DNA of 64,000 nucleotides, taken from NCBI GenBank assembly GCA_028817895.1, contig JAPPOQ010000009.1, positions 124,001-188,000 of the forward strand, given 5' to 3'. The notes under the pieces are model-generated. The model was given only the letters and a program-made list of their open reading frames with translations, was not told where the DNA came from and did not search any database. Source of the stretch: Ahrensia sp. (GTDB lineage Bacteria; Pseudomonadota; Alphaproteobacteria; Rhizobiales; Rhizobiaceae). Position numbers and translations under genes: made by a program. Below, one piece after another: positions 34,091 through 42,788 of this stretch. The number at the start of each line of letters is the position of its first letter. The first letter of the stretch is position 1.

Positions 34091-35494
34091 TTACACGATC
34101 TCAAACCAGGTGCGCATTCCGCCCGCTGCATGTTCAAGCATGTGGCAGTGGAACAACCATTTTCCAGGATTGTCTGCACAAAATGCAATCGACTGACTCG
34201 ATTGTGCTGGCATATATGTCGTATCGCGCCAGGGACCACGAGTTCCGTCGGAACTCACAACCTTGAAGTGATGTCCGTGCACATGCATGGCATGTTCGAA
34301 ACCGGTGCGGTTGTGCATGTCTATCACAACGCTGCTACCCCGTTCAGTGCGGAAGAGGGGTTCCGTTGGAAGATTGGCGATCCCGTTGAATTTCCAGACC
34401 TGCCGCGCGGCGGCCAGTTCCATTGTGTCGAGGAGACTGCCGTTGTACATGGCTAATCCGATACCGGAGAGCGAGCCGCCTTCCATGACGAGAGGAATGT
34501 GCTGAGCGCCCTGCAAGGCCGGCTCGGCAATCGGGTTGGCCTGCAGTCGTGGACGCCCGCTAATCCCGGGGACATTTCGATCTTCTCCGAAAAACCCAAT
34601 GAGCGTTGCGCGGTTTTCGTTCCTGGAATCGGTGGTGAAGGCTCCATCCGCGTCTTCGATCAAACCCGCCTCTCCCGAACGGAGGCGAACCATCAGGTCG
34701 ACCCGCTGTGCCGGCGCGAGAACAAGGATTTCGGAAATCTGCGGACGATCGAGATTTTGACCATCCAGAGCAACAATCCGGGCATCGATGTTGCGGAGGC
34801 GCAATCTGAATATTCGCGCGTTCGCAGCATTGATCAACCTGATGCGATGAAATCGACCTGCCGGAAGTCTGGCTGTCGATCCGATCGGCAAACTGTTGAC
34901 GGTGACGGTATCACCGATGCGTCCAAACTGTTTTTCGCGCATGTAGCCATCGAAGTCGGTCAGCAGACTTCCGGCGCTGTCAAGCCGCCAATCGTCCAGC
35001 ACCAATGTAAGTTCCCCGATGCCGGATAGATAGTCGCTTTCCTCCACGATCAGAGGTCCATACAATCCGCGCCCCACTTGAGCCCATGAGTGGTTGTGCG
35101 CGTGATACCAATATGTGCCCGCGTCCGGGGCGACGAAATCGTAGTCGAAATGCTCGCCCGGCTGCACAGGTTCCTGCGTGAGTCCCGGGACGCCATCCAT
35201 GGCGTTGGCGATGCGAATACCATGCCAGTGGATGGAGGACGGTTCATCAAGGTCGTTGACGAAACGCACCCGCACACGCTGACCCTTTTTGACGCGGATT
35301 TCGGGACCGGGCGACTGTGCGTTGTAAAGCCACAGGCGCGACGGTGCGTTCGAGGGATCACCAACTCTGTGACCTGTCTGCGATGCTCGCAGTTCGAACA
35401 TCCCACTGGGAGGCTCAGCCCGAACCTGCCGTATCGAGGCTGGCGTCATCAATAAGGTAGTGGCGCCTCTCAACAGGTCGCGGCGAGACAACAC
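34091..35494 (-). CDS. Multicopper oxidase (laccase-like, two-domain-signal type)
   Basis: 467 aa. Tat-type leader LSRRDLLRGATTLLM. Copper motifs: SIHWHGIRI, YWYHAHNHSW, HAMHVHGHHF and FHCHMLEHAAGGM. Nearly the same domain layout as the next gene upstream (35498-36934), with shared NAMDGVPGLTQ, GRGLYGPLIVEE and NPGKWLxHCHMLEHAxGGM-type ends, so the two are tandem paralogues 3 bases apart. Likely periplasmic Cu(I) or phenol oxidase. Confidence 0.92.
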   Translation of the reverse strand: MLSRRDLLRGATTLLMTPASIRQVRAEPPSGMFELRASQTGHRVGDPSNAPSRLWLYNAQSPGPEIRVKKGQRVRVRFVNDLDEPSSIHWHGIRIANAMDGVPGLTQEPVQPGEHFDYDFVAPDAGTYWYHAHNHSWAQVGRGLYGPLIVEESDYLSGIGELTLVLDDWRLDSAGSLLTDFDGYMREKQFGRIGDTVTVNSLPIGSTARLPAGRFHRIRLINAANARIFRLRLRNIDARIVALDGQNLDRPQISEILVLAPAQRVDLMVRLRSGEAGLIEDADGAFTTDSRNENRATLIGFFGEDRNVPGISGRPRLQANPIAEPALQGAQHIPLVMEGGSLSGIGLAMYNGSLLDTMELAAARQVWKFNGIANLPTEPLFRTERGSSVVIDMHNRTGFEHAMHVHGHHFKVVSSDGTRGPWRDTTYMPAQSSQSIAFCADNPGKWLFHCHMLEHAAGGMRTWFEIV

Positions 35495-35497
35495 GGT

Positions 35498-36934
35498 TTA
35501 GACCACCTCGAACCAGGTCCGCATTCCAGCCACCGCATGCTCAAGCATGTGACAATGGAGAAGCCATTTCCCGGGATTGTCCGCAACGAAAGCTATCTGG
35601 GTAGTCTGATCCGGGCCAATCGCGAATGTGTCCCGCCAAGGCTGTCCTTCGTCGATGTTGGAGCCGCTCCGTTCCAAGACGCGGAAATGGTGTCCGTGAA
35701 CATGCATCGCATGGAGCCAGCCGGTCTTGTTGTCGAAGGAGATTTCAACCGTTTCGCCGCGCTTTGCCTGAAAGAGCGGTTTCTTTGAAAGATTTGCGAT
35801 CGAATTGAAGGTCCAAACCTGCTTGGATTCGTAGATCTCTTGGCCTTTGATTTCCTTGCCGTTGTAGATGATTTTTCCGATCTGGCCCATCGCGCCGCCT
35901 TCCATGAGTATAGGCACCTTTTTTGCGGATAAGAGATCAGGCTCAGGCAATTCATTTGGCTTTGGCAAGGACACGGAAACAACGTCTCCTTCGCCTTCTG
36001 CGACGAACTCGGCAAAATACATCTCCTGTTCTCCGGATGCCGCGACCATCGCGAGATCGCCTTTGGCGCTCAGTTTTAGCCGGTCGCCGGCCTTCGGAGT
36101 AATCAACAAATCGACTCGTTGAGCCGGTGCGAGCAGCAGCGGTTCGTAAGGCAATGTGACGGCCTCCGGCAACGCCTGTCCATCATAGGCGATGACTTTT
36201 GCCCCAAGTGCCGTCGGATCAAGACCGAAAACCCGGGCGTTGGCGGCGTTGACCAAACGAATACGGTAAGCTTCTCCGGCTTTGACTGGTATCGTTTGCC
36301 GTGCGGGCAGACCGTTGACGGTGACCCAGTTTCCAAAGCGGCCGCCGTGACTCCACTCGCCGAAGGAACCGAGGCCCGCCACGTTGAACGACCCGTCCTT
36401 ATTCAATTGCCAGTCGTCGATCACCAGCGTGATATCGTGCTCGGAATCGAAAACGGGTTCTGTTTCCTCGACGATCAGCGGACCATAAAGGCCGCGGGCG
36501 ACCTGTTCCCAGCTTTTGTTGTGTGCATGATACCAAAACGTTCCGGCATCCGGCACGGTAAACTCGTAGTTGAACGTTCCTCCGGGAGGCACCGCATCCT
36601 GTGTCAGTCCCGCCACCCCATCCATCGCGTTATCGATACGAATCCCGTGCCAGTGGATAGACGTTGGTTCGGGCAGATTGTTGGTGAACTTTACGCGAAT
36701 TGTTTCGCCCTGCTTGACCCGAATCTCAGGACCAGGCGTTTCTCCGTTGTAGAGCCAGAGATCGGATGAGGCAGCAACGCCCGGCACAAGTTTTCTGCCG
36801 ACCGGCTCAGCTCGCAATTGGAAGGATTTGTCGGCGGCTTTTGCCAAAACGAGAGTTGGCATGACCGACACCGCCGCACCAAGTCCTGATGCTGCAAGGA
36901 AAGTCCGGCGCGAGATGTTTTTTTCAGTTTCCAT
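35498..36934 (-). CDS. Multicopper oxidase, tandem paralogue
   Basis: 478 aa from ATG 36934, lying inside the end of copD (11-bp overlap). Tat signal ISRRTFLAASGLGAAVSV. Copper motifs SIHWHGIRIDNAMDGV, FWYHAHNKSW, HAMHVHGHHF and LHCHMLEHAVAGM. No Met-rich insert, unlike the CueO-like protein at 29414. It belongs to the copC-copD-oxidase-oxidase run and is probably a periplasmic oxidase detoxifying Cu(I) delivered by CopC. Confidence 0.92.
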   Translation of the reverse strand: METEKNISRRTFLAASGLGAAVSVMPTLVLAKAADKSFQLRAEPVGRKLVPGVAASSDLWLYNGETPGPEIRVKQGETIRVKFTNNLPEPTSIHWHGIRIDNAMDGVAGLTQDAVPPGGTFNYEFTVPDAGTFWYHAHNKSWEQVARGLYGPLIVEETEPVFDSEHDITLVIDDWQLNKDGSFNVAGLGSFGEWSHGGRFGNWVTVNGLPARQTIPVKAGEAYRIRLVNAANARVFGLDPTALGAKVIAYDGQALPEAVTLPYEPLLLAPAQRVDLLITPKAGDRLKLSAKGDLAMVAASGEQEMYFAEFVAEGEGDVVSVSLPKPNELPEPDLLSAKKVPILMEGGAMGQIGKIIYNGKEIKGQEIYESKQVWTFNSIANLSKKPLFQAKRGETVEISFDNKTGWLHAMHVHGHHFRVLERSGSNIDEGQPWRDTFAIGPDQTTQIAFVADNPGKWLLHCHMLEHAVAGMRTWFEVV

Positions 36935-37859
36935 GATCCATATTCTCCATACTGGTGCCTTCAGCTTCGGCTCCATTTGTTGGCGGCAGAGAGGTTACGG
37001 TCGTCAACACTGCGGTGACCAACAATATGGAGGCGATGGCCAGGGCCTCCCAACGGATAGAGTGACGCAGATTATCGGCGCCCCGTTGATCACCCGCCAT
37101 CATGGCCGGAACAAATTTCAGCTTGTTGGCTGCCGCCAGACCCAACAGCCCCACAACGACGGCCAATTTCACGATAAGCGTCAGTCCGTATTCGGATCCG
37201 AACAGGGCCTCTGGAGAACCGATCAGCCACCACGCTAGCACCCCTCCGACGAGGGCCAGCAAACCGACGACGTAGGCTGCCTGCTGGCCAAAGCGGTGCG
37301 CCAACCGTCCTGCAGCTTCCAAGTTTCGAGTGTGATGAGCCAAACCGTAGAGTGGCATCAGAGCGCCGATCCAAAAGGATACGGCCAGGACATGGACAGT
37401 CACGAGCGACGCAAGAAACCAGCGGGGGTCGCCGGTCCCGTGGCCAACGAAAGAGAACGACCCTGCTACCAGAACCGACCCAAGTATACCGCAGACGACA
37501 CCCGGAAGGCCCCGCAAAAACAAAAGAACAAGTATCAAGGCAAACCCAAAAAGTCGCAGAAAAACGGCATTTCCAAGCGGCCCACTGGATACGAGTTCAA
37601 TCATGTCCGGATCGATTATACCTGCCAAGCCTTCATCCATCAGCCGCCCTGTCTGAACGGCGAACTGGGCTACGGAAGATACAGCGCCGACGAACACGGC
37701 GATGCCAATTGCCATAGCCAGAAACTTGCGAATGTCTGCTGCACCAGAGCCGTTGATCAACAGGAACAACACTGATCCAACGGCAACGAAGCTTCCGCCG
37801 TAGGCGAAACACTTCGTGGCAATCGCCGCGAAGTCCCATGCCGTTAGGTCGCCAAGCAC
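36924..37859 (-). CDS. copD: CopD-family copper membrane protein
   Basis: 311 aa, about eight membrane segments, with the CopD features FVGHGTGDPRWFLASLVTVHVLAVSFWIGALMPL (conserved His and Trp positions). C-terminal tail ends MENMDHGN, with Met and His residues. CopD works with CopC in copper transfer across the inner membrane. It starts 6 bases after copC and overlaps the following oxidase. Confidence 0.92.
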   Translation of the reverse strand: MLGDLTAWDFAAIATKCFAYGGSFVAVGSVLFLLINGSGAADIRKFLAMAIGIAVFVGAVSSVAQFAVQTGRLMDEGLAGIIDPDMIELVSSGPLGNAVFLRLFGFALILVLLFLRGLPGVVCGILGSVLVAGSFSFVGHGTGDPRWFLASLVTVHVLAVSFWIGALMPLYGLAHHTRNLEAAGRLAHRFGQQAAYVVGLLALVGGVLAWWLIGSPEALFGSEYGLTLIVKLAVVVGLLGLAAANKLKFVPAMMAGDQRGADNLRHSIRWEALAIASILLVTAVLTTVTSLPPTNGAEAEGTSMENMDHGN

Positions 37860-37865
37860 TGGTGT

Positions 37866-38222
37866 TTACTCAGCCACGACTCTGAATTTGAAACTGCCTT
37901 TGAGCGCGTGTCCGTCCTTACCCAAGGCGCGCCAATCGACTGTGTAATCTCCCGGCCCTTTGAACTCGGGTTGGAGCATCAATTCGGTTTCAAATTTCTT
38001 TGACGGAAGCGCCAGTTTGTCTTCGTGGGTTTTGGCGCCCGCTGTATGCTTCAGCATGATTTTTGTCACCCGCGCCGGTTTGGCGAAAACCAAATGCAGC
38101 ATGTCAGGTGTGCCAGAGACGGTTTCGCCGTCCGCTGGCATCGTTGCCTTCAGAGGCGAATGGGCAAAGGCGGTCACAGTCATGGCCGCACCGGCAAGGG
38201 CACTCAAAATCAGTTTTTTCAT
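37866..38222 (-). CDS. copC: CopC periplasmic copper-binding protein
   Basis: 118 aa from ATG 38222 (TTGGAGAA upstream). Signal peptide ends at AFA, leaving His at or next to the mature N-terminus (AHSPLKATMPADGE), which is the Cu(II) ligand in CopC proteins. The rest is the immunoglobulin-like CopC fold ending in GHALKGSFKFRV. It is separated from the upstream CusF-like gene by a strong hairpin. Confidence 0.93.
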   Translation of the reverse strand: MKKLILSALAGAAMTVTAFAHSPLKATMPADGETVSGTPDMLHLVFAKPARVTKIMLKHTAGAKTHEDKLALPSKKFETELMLQPEFKGPGDYTVDWRALGKDGHALKGSFKFRVVAE

Positions 38223-38253
38223 TTTCAGTTTCTCCAATTTTTCTCTTACGAAA

Positions 38254-38283
38254 TCTCGGATGGCAAGTTGGTGCCATCCGAGA
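38254..38283. terminator. Strong hairpin between the CusF-like gene and copC
   Basis: Perfect 12-bp arms TCTCGGATGGCA (38254-38265) and TGCCATCCGAGA (38272-38283) with a 6-base loop. In the direction of transcription (minus) it is followed by TTTCGT, so it may be a partial terminator or a processing hairpin that sets different levels for the genes on either side. Confidence 0.6.
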
Positions 38284-38293
38284 CTATTTCAGA

Positions 38294-38572
38294 CTATTTC
38301 ACCTCAACTAGCGTCAGTTTGCCTTTGACGCGTTCAGCGACAAATTCGATGTTCCCGCCCTCTTTGAGTTTGGCAAGTACGGCATCATCTTTCGGGACGA
38401 AAACCATTGTCATGGCTGGCATGCCAAGGTTTTTCAGCTCCTCATGTTTCACTGTGACTTTACCGGACTTGGCATCAATTTTCTTGACTGTTCCCTTGGT
38501 ATAATCAGTCGCGAATGCCGCTGTAGCGGCGAACGTAATTGCAACTGCGGCTACTAGTGTTTTAATTTTCAT
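38294..38572 (-). CDS. CusF-like copper-binding protein (possible independent product)
   Basis: 92 aa from an internal ATG at 38572 in the frame of the DUF2652 gene. Alone it would be a typical periplasmic CusF-like protein: signal peptide ending AFA, then a small OB fold with the family Met-x-Met motif (MPAMTM). No good ribosome site precedes the ATG (only GGATC), so whether it is made alone, only as the fusion, or both, is open. Confidence 0.6.
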   Translation of the reverse strand: MKIKTLVAAVAITFAATAAFATDYTKGTVKKIDAKSGKVTVKHEELKNLGMPAMTMVFVPKDDAVLAKLKEGGNIEFVAERVKGKLTLVEVK

Positions 38573-39484
38573 TGTTGTGATCCATTTCATGTTTGTGAGT
38601 TTCAAGGAATTTCGAAAGCTCGGGGGAAATTTAGCCTTTGGAGTTTTTGCGCCTTCGGTTTTCAGGCTGGAAACTTTTTCTGCTTGCACGGATTTGGAGG
38701 CGTTCATCGGTCGAAACACACACCCTTGAACCTGTCCGATGTGTTCAATGGTTTCGCTGAGAGGCTCACAGTCATATTGGTCGTGAAGGTCAATCAGCCG
38801 ACGCGCAGCTTCCGTGACCAACACATATCGATCGCCGTTGACGTGATTTTTCATCAACTTGTGCAGAAGTGTTACTTCAGACCCAAAATGATCCACCATG
38901 CCTCGATAGGTGAACCGCTGCGCAACACCTCGATGAGCAAAAATCTTCAGATCCAAATTTTGGATCATTTCTTTCGTCACCGGATCATGCGTCAACTCGG
39001 CGGCTAACTTGGTCTTCCGCGCATCGAAGGCGGCAAAAATCGAAAGCAAAGTGCGGCCAATCTGTTCCGGCGACGCGGCATCAGCGTTGGTAAAGAACAA
39101 GGCAGAATCGCCTTCCAGCTTGGAGAAGCGCAGCTCCTCCCCAACGGTGTTGATGATGGCGCTCATCAACGAGAAGATAATGTTCTGCGCATCATCTGCC
39201 TCCAGATGCTTGCTGGAGACGAAGCGCGTGTAGTTGCTGATATCCGGCATAATAAAAAGTGTATCAGCAGCCCTTCCCGCGTGTTGACCTTCATGTTTGG
39301 TGTCGAGCGAATTTGAAAGGTCGGAAACACCAAGCATCTCCCTAACGCTGCTCTCTTGTTGTTTTTTGCGCCGCTTCGCCCAAACCGCATATCCAACTGA
39401 GATCACAACGGCGGAGGCCAAAAGGCCTCCGGTCCACCCCATGAACTGCCAGTGCTGATAATCGTACGGAATGTTATCGATCAT
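38294..39484 (-). CDS. DUF2652 cyclase-like protein fused in frame to a CusF-like copper-binding domain
   Basis: 396 aa in one uninterrupted frame. Residues about 15-36 form a membrane anchor (GGLLASAVVISVGYAVWAKRRKK). About 75-260 is DUF2652, related to class III nucleotide cyclases (FIMPDISNYTRFV, RFSKLEGDSALFF). About 305-396 begins MKIKTLVAAVAITFAATAAFA, a signal-peptide-like hydrophobic stretch, then a CusF-like domain (GTVKKIDAKSGKVTVKH, NLGMPAMTMVFVP with the copper-ligand Met and His). Either a real fusion with a cytoplasmic sensor and a periplasmic copper domain, or two genes whose separating stop was lost. The start overlaps the stop of the upstream oxidase (ATGA). Confidence 0.75.
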   Translation of the reverse strand: MIDNIPYDYQHWQFMGWTGGLLASAVVISVGYAVWAKRRKKQQESSVREMLGVSDLSNSLDTKHEGQHAGRAADTLFIMPDISNYTRFVSSKHLEADDAQNIIFSLMSAIINTVGEELRFSKLEGDSALFFTNADAASPEQIGRTLLSIFAAFDARKTKLAAELTHDPVTKEMIQNLDLKIFAHRGVAQRFTYRGMVDHFGSEVTLLHKLMKNHVNGDRYVLVTEAARRLIDLHDQYDCEPLSETIEHIGQVQGCVFRPMNASKSVQAEKVSSLKTEGAKTPKAKFPPSFRNSLKLTNMKWITTMKIKTLVAAVAITFAATAAFATDYTKGTVKKIDAKSGKVTVKHEELKNLGMPAMTMVFVPKDDAVLAKLKEGGNIEFVAERVKGKLTLVEVK

Positions 39485-40899
39485 TTCTTCTTCCCATGAT
39501 CCATCTTCATGGAGCCGTGCCCCATCTTGCTATGGTCCATTTTCATCTTTGCAGGTTCGGGTGTGATTTTGGTTTTGGCATTGGTCATTTTGGTGAAATC
39601 CGGAATCTCACCGGTCCACTCATAGGCCTGTGTCCCGGGCGGATTGGAGTACCAACCCGGATCGCTATAGTCCCCGGCATTGATGCCTTCGCGCACTTTC
39701 ACGACCGAGAACATGCCACCCATTTCCAAAGGTCCGTGTGGTCCCCAACCCGCCATCATTGGTACGGTGTTGTCGGGAAGCGGCATCGACATTTCGGCCA
39801 TATCCGCCATGCCTTCTGTTCCCATCGGCATGTATTCGGGCTGAACCTTGCGAATAGTCTTTGTCAGCTTTGATTTGTCCGCGCCTATGAAAGTCGGGAT
39901 GTTGTGACCCATAGCGTTCATTGTATGGTGGGATTTGTGGCAGTGGATTGCCCAGTCACCCAGATGATCCGCCTTGAAATCAAATGCGCGCATCTGCCCA
40001 ACGGCCACGTCGATTGAAACCTCTGGCATAGCAACAGCAGGATCGACCCAGCCCCCGTCCGTGCAGGAAACTTTGAAGTCATAGCCATGCATATGGATTG
40101 GATGGTTCGTCATGGTCAGATTGCCAACTCTAACCCGAACATTGTCGCCCTTGGAGACAACCAAAGGATCGATGTCGGGGAAGATACGACTATTCCAGCA
40201 CCACATGTTGAAGTTCACCATCTCCATGATCCGGGGCATATAGCTGCCTGGATCAATGTCATAGGCATTCAGCATTATGAGGAAGTCGCGGTCGACGCGA
40301 CGGAAGTTCGGATCCTTGGGATGGACGACAAACATGCCCATCATCCCCATGGCCATCTGCACCATTTCATCACCATGCGGATGATACATGAAAGTCCCGC
40401 TTTTGATGAGATCGTACTCGTAGACATAGGTCTTGCCAGATGGAATGCCCGGATGGCTCAACCCACCAACACCATCCATGCCTGACGGCAGAATCATACC
40501 ATGCCAGTGGACCGTCGTATGTTCCTTGAGGCGGTTGGTGACGAATATACGCACCCTGTCGCCCTCCACCGCCTCAATGGTAGGTCCTGTCGACTGGCCG
40601 TTGTAACCCCACAGATAGGCCGTCATGCCGTCCGCCATCTCGCGCTCGACATATTCGGCCACAAGGTGGAACTCCTTCACCCCGTTGTTCATGCGATAAG
40701 GCAGAGTCCAGCCATTCAGCGTGACGACCGGATTGTAGTCAGGCCCCGTTGTGGGGTTGGGTGTGACGATCATCTTGGCGCTGTCGTGAAGCGGGGCTTC
40801 TGGCAGCCCCATATTGGAAGTTTTGCTCCATGCAGCCGATGAAACGAGAGCTGCACCAGCACCGGCACCAACGCCGAGAAGTTGCCTTCTATTGAACAT
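39481..40899 (-). CDS. CopA-type multicopper oxidase with His/Met-rich C-terminus
   Basis: 472 aa from ATG 40899 (AAGGAGA 7 bases upstream). Tat signal NRRQLLGVGAGAGAALVSS. Copper motifs TVHWHGMIL, FMYHPHGDEM, HPIHMHGYDF and IHCHKSHHTMNAM. The C-terminus is a Met/His/Lys tail (KMKMDHSKMGHGSMKMDH), typical of copper-storing oxidases of resistance islands. It lies between the TolC-like gene and the DUF2652 gene and overlaps the latter. Confidence 0.93.
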   Translation of the reverse strand: MFNRRQLLGVGAGAGAALVSSAAWSKTSNMGLPEAPLHDSAKMIVTPNPTTGPDYNPVVTLNGWTLPYRMNNGVKEFHLVAEYVEREMADGMTAYLWGYNGQSTGPTIEAVEGDRVRIFVTNRLKEHTTVHWHGMILPSGMDGVGGLSHPGIPSGKTYVYEYDLIKSGTFMYHPHGDEMVQMAMGMMGMFVVHPKDPNFRRVDRDFLIMLNAYDIDPGSYMPRIMEMVNFNMWCWNSRIFPDIDPLVVSKGDNVRVRVGNLTMTNHPIHMHGYDFKVSCTDGGWVDPAVAMPEVSIDVAVGQMRAFDFKADHLGDWAIHCHKSHHTMNAMGHNIPTFIGADKSKLTKTIRKVQPEYMPMGTEGMADMAEMSMPLPDNTVPMMAGWGPHGPLEMGGMFSVVKVREGINAGDYSDPGWYSNPPGTQAYEWTGEIPDFTKMTNAKTKITPEPAKMKMDHSKMGHGSMKMDHGKKK

Positions 40900-40927
40900 G
40901 GTATTCTCCTTGTATGGTTGATGGAAT

Positions 40928-42433
40928 TTAGTGACCTGGTCCGCCGCCTTCGGCGACGTTCGCCGCTGGCGCGCTGCCACCAGCGGCTGCTCCACCGCCA
41001 TAGATTGCTGCCGACAAATTGGCGTCGGCCAGCCAGAATTCACGTTTCGCATCGACTGAAAGAAGCAGGCTGTTGATCTTTGCGCGCGTGTCGGCAAGCA
41101 GTTCGAATGTCGATGTGATCATGCCGTTGTAAGTCAGCAGGGCTTCTTCATCGATCGTCGTTCGAAGCGGCAGCACATTGCGGCGGTAGTGAAGAGCAAT
41201 TTCTCGAGTCGACCGGTAGTTTGTGTAGGCTGAGCGTGCCTCCGACCGGATATTGACCGCTTTTTCAGCGAACTGGTTGGCAGCTCGCATGTAAGCGGTC
41301 TCAGCCTTTCGCAATCTCGCCTTGCCGCTGTCGAAAATTGGGATCGCGAAATCCACTTCGATCTGCGGGGTGACAACCGTCTTTCTCTTTTTGATTTCCC
41401 GTAATTCGCCGTTCTCCAGTTCGATTTCGGTATCTATCTCGCGTTCAAACTCCAGACCGGCCACAATATCGAGGTCGGTCAAAATCCGGGTTGCATCGGT
41501 CAAGCCGTGGGACCGGGCCAGAGCCTCAAGTTCAAGTTTAGCAATCTGTAGATCGACGCGTCGATGCAGCGCCTCACGCTCGATATTGCTTTTGTTCTTG
41601 GCGCGACCCCGGATCGTTGGAAGACGGTTTGGAACGAAATATGTGACCTCGCTTCCCCAAAGTCCCATCAATCTGGTGAGCTCTTCCTTCGCCAGCTTGG
41701 CGGCCAGCTTGGCCTGCGCCGCCTGCCCTGTTAGCTCGGCGAAGAAGACGTGCTGACGTGCCTGTCCCGATTTACCGAACGCTCCAGTCTTTCCCAATTG
41801 TTGTGCGAGTTCCGATGCCGCATCGGCTGCGACAAGTGCCCGGTTGAGATAGGTCACACGCTCGAATGCAGACACAGCTCTGATCCAGGCGGTTCTGGTC
41901 TGCGCTGCTAAAGTCAAAGTGGCCTCGATCGCTTGAAGCTGTGCCTGTTCGAAGCGTGTGTCTGCAATTGCCACACGGCGCTCGCGCGTCAGCATGGCCA
42001 GAATATTGTTGGCGATCAGGCCTTCGATGGCGCGGTAGGCTCCAAGCTCTGGCGAGCCGATACCTAAAACACCGATCGACAGTTTCGGATTTACCAGCAA
42101 CGTTTGCTGCCAAGCCTCGGCGGATGCCATGCCGATACTGGCGTAGGACGCCTGCAGGCCTTTGTTGTTTAGCAATGCAATCTGAACGGCCTGATCGGCC
42201 GTTAGCGTTTTCTTGTGGGCCATCGCATGCACACGCTTGTTGATGGCTTGCGCTTCCGCCTGGCTTTGAATCCAGACGGTGCGCTTGTTGATGGATTTTG
42301 AAGCACCAGCCTGCACGGATGCAAAACCGGCATCCAAGGCGGAATATTGCTCGCTCCCGACAGCGGTCATGCAGCCGGTGAGAAGCGTTGTTGCCAGTAG
42401 TGGAGTCAAACGAAGTGTCGTGGAGCGGTTCAT
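40928..42433 (-). CDS. TolC/CusC-family outer-membrane efflux lipoprotein
   Basis: 501 aa from ATG 42433, which overlaps the stop of the small lipoprotein gene. Lipobox LLTGC at about residue 20. Two long coiled-coil repeats typical of outer-membrane factors (QIALLNNKGLQASYASIGMASAEAWQQ and ADTRAKINSLLLSVDAKREFWLAD). Unusually no RND pump (CusA) or membrane-fusion protein (CusB) gene is beside it in this window, so it may serve a host pump or work with the local copper oxidases. Confidence 0.88.
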   Translation of the reverse strand: MNRSTTLRLTPLLATTLLTGCMTAVGSEQYSALDAGFASVQAGASKSINKRTVWIQSQAEAQAINKRVHAMAHKKTLTADQAVQIALLNNKGLQASYASIGMASAEAWQQTLLVNPKLSIGVLGIGSPELGAYRAIEGLIANNILAMLTRERRVAIADTRFEQAQLQAIEATLTLAAQTRTAWIRAVSAFERVTYLNRALVAADAASELAQQLGKTGAFGKSGQARQHVFFAELTGQAAQAKLAAKLAKEELTRLMGLWGSEVTYFVPNRLPTIRGRAKNKSNIEREALHRRVDLQIAKLELEALARSHGLTDATRILTDLDIVAGLEFEREIDTEIELENGELREIKKRKTVVTPQIEVDFAIPIFDSGKARLRKAETAYMRAANQFAEKAVNIRSEARSAYTNYRSTREIALHYRRNVLPLRTTIDEEALLTYNGMITSTFELLADTRAKINSLLLSVDAKREFWLADANLSAAIYGGGAAAGGSAPAANVAEGGGPGH

Positions 42434-42699
42434 GACTGAGGCTCCGTTGATGCTTCTGGTTGCACACTTTGATTGCGCCAACCCGTCGGCGGCGCATTCC
42501 GGCCCCTCCAGTTTTCTGGCTCGATGACGGCTCGCCGGTTATAGCCGCTGGTTACCGAACGCGGATATTGAGGACGTATGCCCGTGTGGGCATCCACGGG
42601 ACTGCGATAGGCGACAACTTCGGGGAGCAGTGCCGGGTTTGATGACGTGCAGCCGCTCACCACAATTAGTGGGAGCACCACAAGGGCAAAAGTTTTCAT
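42430..42699 (-). CDS. Small lipoprotein upstream of the TolC-like gene
   Basis: 89 aa. Signal with lipobox VVSGC (Cys17). The mature part is Pro/Arg/Asn-rich with no recognised domain. Overlaps the TolC-like gene start (ATGA), so coupled. Likely an accessory of the outer-membrane protein; function unknown. Confidence 0.75.
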   Translation of the reverse strand: MKTFALVVLPLIVVSGCTSSNPALLPEVVAYRSPVDAHTGIRPQYPRSVTSGYNRRAVIEPENWRGRNAPPTGWRNQSVQPEASTEPQS

Positions 42700-42760
42700 G
42701 ATAGTTACCTGAGAAAATGATAGTCAGTACCGCTTTCGCTATCAGCAAAAGCAGTTGGCA

Positions 42761-42783
42761 AAACCTCTCACTCAGAGAGGTTT
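42761..42783 (-). terminator. Terminator after the cueR/cytochrome/Cys-rich unit
   Basis: AAACCTCTC and GAGAGGTTT form a 9-bp stem with a 5-base loop; read on the minus strand it is followed by a run of four T. It lies 5 bases beyond the end of the Cys-rich protein gene and separates it from the lipoprotein-TolC operon. Confidence 0.7.
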
Positions 42784-42788
42784 ATATC

